The notes under the pieces: model-generated
The model's database searches: none
What the model was told of the DNA's origin: nothing
What the model saw: the letters and a program-made list of their open reading frames with translations, nothing else
Source of the DNA: Saprospiraceae bacterium
GTDB lineage: Bacteria; Bacteroidota; Bacteroidia; Chitinophagales; Saprospiraceae
DNA length: 58,936 nt
Assembly: GCA_013214355.1 (NCBI GenBank)
Contig: JABSSL010000025.1
Location: 1 to 58,936 of the forward strand
Reading direction: 5' to 3'
Position numbers and translations under genes: made by a program
Shown: one piece after another, positions 55,713-58,936 of the stretch
How positions within the stretch are numbered: position 1 is the stretch's first letter
How the letters are laid out: every line of letters starts with the position of its first letter

Positions 55713-56271
55713 ACCATCTCCTGCCAAAAGTGAAGCCCAGCAGCAAAATGGCTCCTTCCCCCGTAGGTTCTCCCTTGGTCACTACATTGATCTCATAGCC
55801 AAATGCGATAGTAGGTGAGAAAAACCAATTTTCGCCAAGGGGTAAGGCTATTCCGCCCTCCAAAGTAGGTTGCACCACTGTGATATTTGTCGTGCCACTA
55901 ATCTCATCACTTTGGCCAATGTTGTCCATCCAATCCACTTCATTCCACCAGATATCATTCTTGATCCCTAAAAACCAACGCTCAAAGCCGGGCTTGAAAT
56001 AGTATTTATACCCGACTGTAAACCCAAAACCATCTCCTCTTTCATCCTCATGCACCCCAAATCCCTGATGGCGCAGCCAGTTATAACCCAACCGCAGATG
56101 AACGGCATGTTGCTCACCAAAACCACTCTCCAATCGCAAACCTGGAATGAGTCCCGTCGGATAAGCTTGAAATTCAAATCCTAGATCAAATACGCGATCC
56201 TGAGCGGTTGCTTTATCTGTGTTTAAGAGAAATAATACTAGAAAAAACGAGGATAGTAGTGCTTTGTACAT
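55711..56271 (-). CDS. Predicted outer-membrane beta-barrel protein, unknown function
   Basis: A 186-residue exported protein (start ATG 56271; signal peptide ending TATAQ). The mature part is an alternating beta-strand pattern with aromatic girdle residues (VFDLGFEFQAYPTGLIPGLRL; AVHLRLGYNWLRH; GFGFTVGYKYYFKPG; FFSPTIAFGYEINV) and a C-terminal LLLGFTFGRRW, as expected for a small eight-stranded outer-membrane barrel. Not assigned to a named family. Convergent with the DUF4249 gene. Confidence 0.77.
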   Translation of the reverse strand: MYKALLSSFFLVLFLLNTDKATAQDRVFDLGFEFQAYPTGLIPGLRLESGFGEQHAVHLRLGYNWLRHQGFGVHEDERGDGFGFTVGYKYYFKPGFERWFLGIKNDIWWNEVDWMDNIGQSDEISGTTNITVVQPTLEGGIALPLGENWFFSPTIAFGYEINVVTKGEPTGEGAILLLGFTFGRRW

Positions 56272-56526
56272 AGTCAACTGTTTTGCGGAAGCAATGTACA
56301 AAAATACCCTTAGTCAAAAAATTTATACAAATGCGGTTACCATTTTAGAATAGGTCGCACTAAGAAAGCAGATCAACATCAATTAATTGGAAATCAGTCT
56401 TCTGGCTTAACTACAATGCTGCTGCCATTGGGTGGACAGTCATGCATCAATGTAAGGTTTACCAGGACAGTTGGCTACCGCCGGCTGAATGCTTTCCCCA
56501 TTTCTAAACTCAAAATCAGATATGCT

Positions 56527-56670
56527 ATGAAAAAGTTGATGTCCAAGCTGCTAAGCACTTTCAAATCCTGCGAGATTGAACGTCCACAAGATGTTAAAGG
56601 AGGTAATAATGAAGGCGAGGAAGACCCAGGCTCAAACGGTATCATCGGTGCGGATGATATCATAGATTGA
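56527..56670 (+). CDS. Candidate small peptide with double-glycine leader
   Basis: A 47-residue open frame, ATG 56527 to TGA 56668-56670. The first 26 residues (MKKLMSKLLSTFKSC, then EIERPQDVKGG) look like a leader ending in Gly-Gly. The remaining 21 residues are acidic and Gly/Asn-rich (NNEGEEDPGSNG, then IIGADDIID). The Gly-Gly position fits cleavage by a peptidase-containing ABC exporter, as for bacteriocins and many Bacteroidota ribosomal peptides, but no maturation or export gene is in the window. It ends 1 bp before the stop of the convergent 490-residue protein gene. An in-frame ATG at 56416 would give a less leader-like N-terminus. Confidence 0.42.
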   Translation: MKKLMSKLLSTFKSCEIERPQDVKGGNNEGEEDPGSNGIIGADDIID

Positions 56671-56671
56671 G

Positions 56672-58144
56672 TTAGGAATCGACTGGAGGAGAGATTAGCT
56701 CCTCCAGCTTCTCTATCAGCCAGGTTCGAAGCGCAACATTGGGTTCCTGCCGCAGGCTATCTAACAGCGCACTTACGGAGGCTGACTTACCTGTCCCGTC
56801 CCAAAAATAGACTGCGATTTTTTGTGTATAGTAGATAAATCGCAGATAGCTTTCAACTAACTGATCTGAAAGGCGTCGACTGCGCAAATAGCGCCGCAGC
56901 CTCCTAAGTTGTTCTCTAATGAAGTATGGACCCTCTCTTGGGATAAATTCGAAGTGAACCCGGACAGATAATGATCGCACTCTAAGGGCTAGCCTTGGAT
57001 CGCGATCTCCCACTTGACTGATATGTTTTGCAGCCTTTTTGAAATACCCTTCTTTCTCGACTTTAGGCATCAGCTGCAATCCAGTGTGATAATACAAATA
57101 GGCCTTGGCGAGGTGTTGACAATCCGCCTGCTTAGCTTCGGACAACCATTGGGATTGATTTTCGATAAATTGTTGCATCCATTGAAATTCCTCAGCTAGA
57201 GCAGCGGTAACCGCTATATTTAAGAATTGACCTTCATCTAAGGTCCCGTTGTGTAAGAATATTCCTTCTTGGATGGCCTGTCGATAAATCTCTAGCCTGA
57301 GACTAGCAAAGGGCTGACTACGCCACTGGGGATGCCCTTTTGCGAGATTCAAGAGTAGCTTAATGGTCATTTTTCGTTCAAAAAGTCCAAGTTCCGTCCT
57401 GAAATTTCGATAGAATTCTAACTCCTGCAAGAGATCAAGATCTTGAGACCTGCCCTTTACTAGATCTTGGTACAACCGCCAGAGCCAGGCAAACACAGGG
57501 TATTTTTCACTAAAATACACAGCCCAGTGCTCAAGTAGTGATTCTGTAAGCCCGGTATAATCCGTTTCTTCTAAAGTAAAGGCCCGACCAAAAACCTTGT
57601 ATTCGATTTGATAAAATAATCTCCGTAAGATGAATTGATAATCGTAGGTGCTTACCAAGTCGGTCAATAAACGTTGATTGGTATCCAGCTTACTGGTGAA
57701 TACATGATAATAGTCAAGGTGTTTGGTCCAAGTAGGCAAAAGAGGAAAGGTGGGAGAATTCTCCTTTTCCATTAAGGTTTTAGTCTGACGAATTTGCTTA
57801 TGAAACAGCTTTGGAGCTCCCCGTTCCTCGTAAATATGGGATAGCAAGTAGTTACGTAAGGCTGAATCCTTACCCACATACTGTTGCAGAAGAAAATCCT
57901 CTAAATGCTTTTTCAAACCTAACATCAATTTTCTCACTCTTTGATCATTGTATTTTTCCGCTCCAAACAATTCTTGATGTAAGGCTTCTTTATCAATATC
58001 ACCTTTTCCCTGATCCAGTTGTCTGACCAAAGATCGATAAAATGCCATAGTAGTTTCTCCACCTAAGCAGAGTATCCTCTCCGCAAATATCTTTCTTTCT
58101 CTCTGTGTCAGTTTAAGCAAAATATCTACTACCGTATAGCGCAT
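56672..58144 (-). CDS. Large helical protein of unknown function
   Basis: A 490-residue cytoplasmic protein with no signal peptide or TM helices. It is almost wholly predicted alpha-helical, with spaced Leu/Tyr/Trp pairs suggestive of TPR-like or solenoid helices. The N-terminal 100 residues (LKLTQRERKIFAERILCLGG; YNDQRVRKLMLGLKKHLEDFLLQQ) resemble a type often seen as uncharacterised paralogues in Saprospiria-like genomes. The C-terminal third is basic (IREQLRRLRRYLRSRRL). I cannot name a function. A dispersed repeat element begins 27 bp upstream of its start. Confidence 0.8.
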   Translation of the reverse strand: MRYTVVDILLKLTQRERKIFAERILCLGGETTMAFYRSLVRQLDQGKGDIDKEALHQELFGAEKYNDQRVRKLMLGLKKHLEDFLLQQYVGKDSALRNYLLSHIYEERGAPKLFHKQIRQTKTLMEKENSPTFPLLPTWTKHLDYYHVFTSKLDTNQRLLTDLVSTYDYQFILRRLFYQIEYKVFGRAFTLEETDYTGLTESLLEHWAVYFSEKYPVFAWLWRLYQDLVKGRSQDLDLLQELEFYRNFRTELGLFERKMTIKLLLNLAKGHPQWRSQPFASLRLEIYRQAIQEGIFLHNGTLDEGQFLNIAVTAALAEEFQWMQQFIENQSQWLSEAKQADCQHLAKAYLYYHTGLQLMPKVEKEGYFKKAAKHISQVGDRDPRLALRVRSLSVRVHFEFIPREGPYFIREQLRRLRRYLRSRRLSDQLVESYLRFIYYTQKIAVYFWDGTGKSASVSALLDSLRQEPNVALRTWLIEKLEELISPPVDS

Positions 58145-58170
58145 GATCTTAGTCGATTATAGCTTAGATG

Positions 58171-58325
58171 ATGTTTAAACTTCATCAATCGGTCTACGAA
58201 TATCCCTTTTTCGCTGACACTGCGTTGGCTAAAGCGGCTCGATAGCTATGGCTATCATCCACTTCAGCCGCCTTGCGTCAGCAAAAAAATGATCCTTCTC
58301 GACTCAAAGACCGAAACTTAAACAT
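58171..58325 (+). repeat. Dispersed foldback element, copy B
   Basis: A 155-bp segment with ends ATGTTTAA and TTAAACAT. Three nested inverted pairs lie inside: GCTGAC (58213-58218) with GTCAGC (58277-58282), AGCGGCT with AGCCGC (58266-58271), and GATAGC-TATG-GCTATC (58241-58256) at the tip. It would fold into one long stem-loop. The first ~55 bp align with copy C at 4746-4860 in reverse, and the first ~22 bp with copy A. Confidence 0.65.
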
Positions 58326-58826
58326 GACCTTAAATCAATAAAGGATGAAGTGAATACTTTCTAAATCCTTGTACCGTAGGAGCAGTGGACCTAGCTGGCA
58401 ACAATTTCCTTATTCTCTGCTGAAACTCCTATCGTTTTGCTACTCAGATTTCCATACATATTACCAATGAATCCTGATAATACTTGAGAACAAGATAAAA
58501 ATCTAGTCCAACATAATCACCTCAATATCAATGAAAAAACAAAATTATCACACTAAAACTGATAAGAAAAGGTAAAACTACTGAGTAAATTTTGCAGAAA
58601 ATGATTGAAGTAAACTTGCTATCATGCAAGAGTGATGGATGCACATCCTGTATTGATTTTCAAGCATTGTTTATCACGAATACATGAGACTAAGCATCCT
58701 GAAAAATTATTAAAAAAGTAATGGTAAATAGTAAAAAAACAAATTAATTTATTGTATAATATATCTGACACCTACAACAATAACCATAATACATTAACTA
58801 AGCCCCCCCTCAAAATTGCAGTCAAG
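58326..58826. other. Intergenic stretch before the last gene
   Basis: About 500 bp, increasingly AT-rich toward the right, with no credible open frame. No clear promoter match was picked out for the gene starting at 58827, although AT-rich runs near 58740-58770 (TTATTGTATAATATATC) could serve as one. Confidence 0.3.
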
Positions 58827-58936
58827 ATGAAACGCCTTCTACCCAGCACCCTACTATTGGGCTGCTTATTCGTTACGTTCACTAGTTACAGCCAAGTTAA
58901 ATCCCAACGTCCCCTTCTCAAGCAAATACTTAATCC
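58827..58936 (+). CDS. Secreted protein, 5' end only
   Basis: ATG 58827 opens a frame that stays open to the window edge (36 codons). The first 23 residues (MKRLLPSTLLLGCLFVTFTSYSQ) form a classical signal peptide with a likely cleavage after SYSQ or nearby. The visible mature part VKSQRPLLKQILN is too short to classify. In this kind of organism long signal-peptide proteins with such starts are often secreted by the type IX system, but nothing here shows that. Confidence 0.7.
   Translation, partial: MKRLLPSTLLLGCLFVTFTSYSQVKSQRPLLKQILN

Overview
The window looks like chromosomal DNA of a free-living Bacteroidota bacterium, most likely a Saprospiria/Lewinella-type organism. This is inferred from family content, not from a marker gene. 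The supporting families are a TonB-dependent receptor (STN plus carboxypeptidase-regulatory-like N-terminus) paired with a DUF4249 lipoprotein, a LytS/LytTR two-component pair, AraC regulators with membrane sensors, a PVC-type HEAT/cytochrome dehydrogenase, LutABC, DUF2855, permease-prefix MacB-like transporters with PadR, and weak or absent Shine-Dalgarno sites. No rRNA, tRNA, CRISPR array, phage or transposase gene was seen.

Layout. 1-8804: truncated FAD-linked oxidase, creatininase-family hydrolase, NupG-type permease, cupin, secreted Ntn-hydrolase acylase, and a secreted LamG-nuclease fold protein. 9000-12010: PadR regulator and large FtsX/MacB-like permease. 12194-16565: an orphan protein, an AraC membrane regulator followed by a tandemly duplicated DUF1579-like pair, and a divergent AraC/membrane-protein pair. 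16739-22662: IlvD/Edd dehydratase, AarF/UbiB-like kinase, tryptophan-rich sensory protein, flavin reductase. 22901-31561 (all minus): NTF2-like protein, FadH, DUF2855, acyl-CoA dehydrogenase, an unusual lipoprotein, a Crp/Fnr regulator and an acyl-CoA synthetase, which together form a fatty-acid/acyl-CoA catabolic neighbourhood. 31916-39933 (all plus): alpha/beta hydrolase, three TIM-barrel sugar isomerases/epimerases, a membrane protein, LutA-LutB-LutC and a 2-hydroxyacid dehydrogenase, which look like a route from a rare sugar or sugar acid to 2-hydroxy/2-oxo acids. 39939-46160 (minus): methyltransferase, PVC-type dehydrogenase and sialate O-acetylesterase. 46569-49803: CBS protein, then a cytochrome-motif lipoprotein/OB-fold/YceI/DUF5777 cluster. 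50012-55612: LytTR regulator and kinase, then TonB receptor and DUF4249 partner. 55711-58936: beta-barrel protein, a possible double-glycine peptide, a large helical protein of unknown role and the start of a secreted protein.

The most interesting signals are outside ordinary genes. First, a pair of 9-bp direct repeats fits the published LytTR operator consensus and spacing. It lies just upstream of the cytochrome/YceI cluster, about 3 kb from the LytTR gene. Second, at least four dispersed foldback elements share end sequences (4.8, 8.9, 25.4 and 58.2 kb), with a second kind at 3.8 kb. Third, a 126-bp array of eighteen phase-perfect GGGAAGT-like heptamers runs into an inverted copy of itself. 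Fourth, there are paired palindromes in front of the acyl-CoA dehydrogenase gene and AraC-style direct repeats in front of the duplicated DUF1579 pair. Fifth, there are two peptide-related candidates: a 47-residue protein with a Gly-Gly site, and a lipoprotein with a bacteriocin-like Gly/Ala-rich tail.
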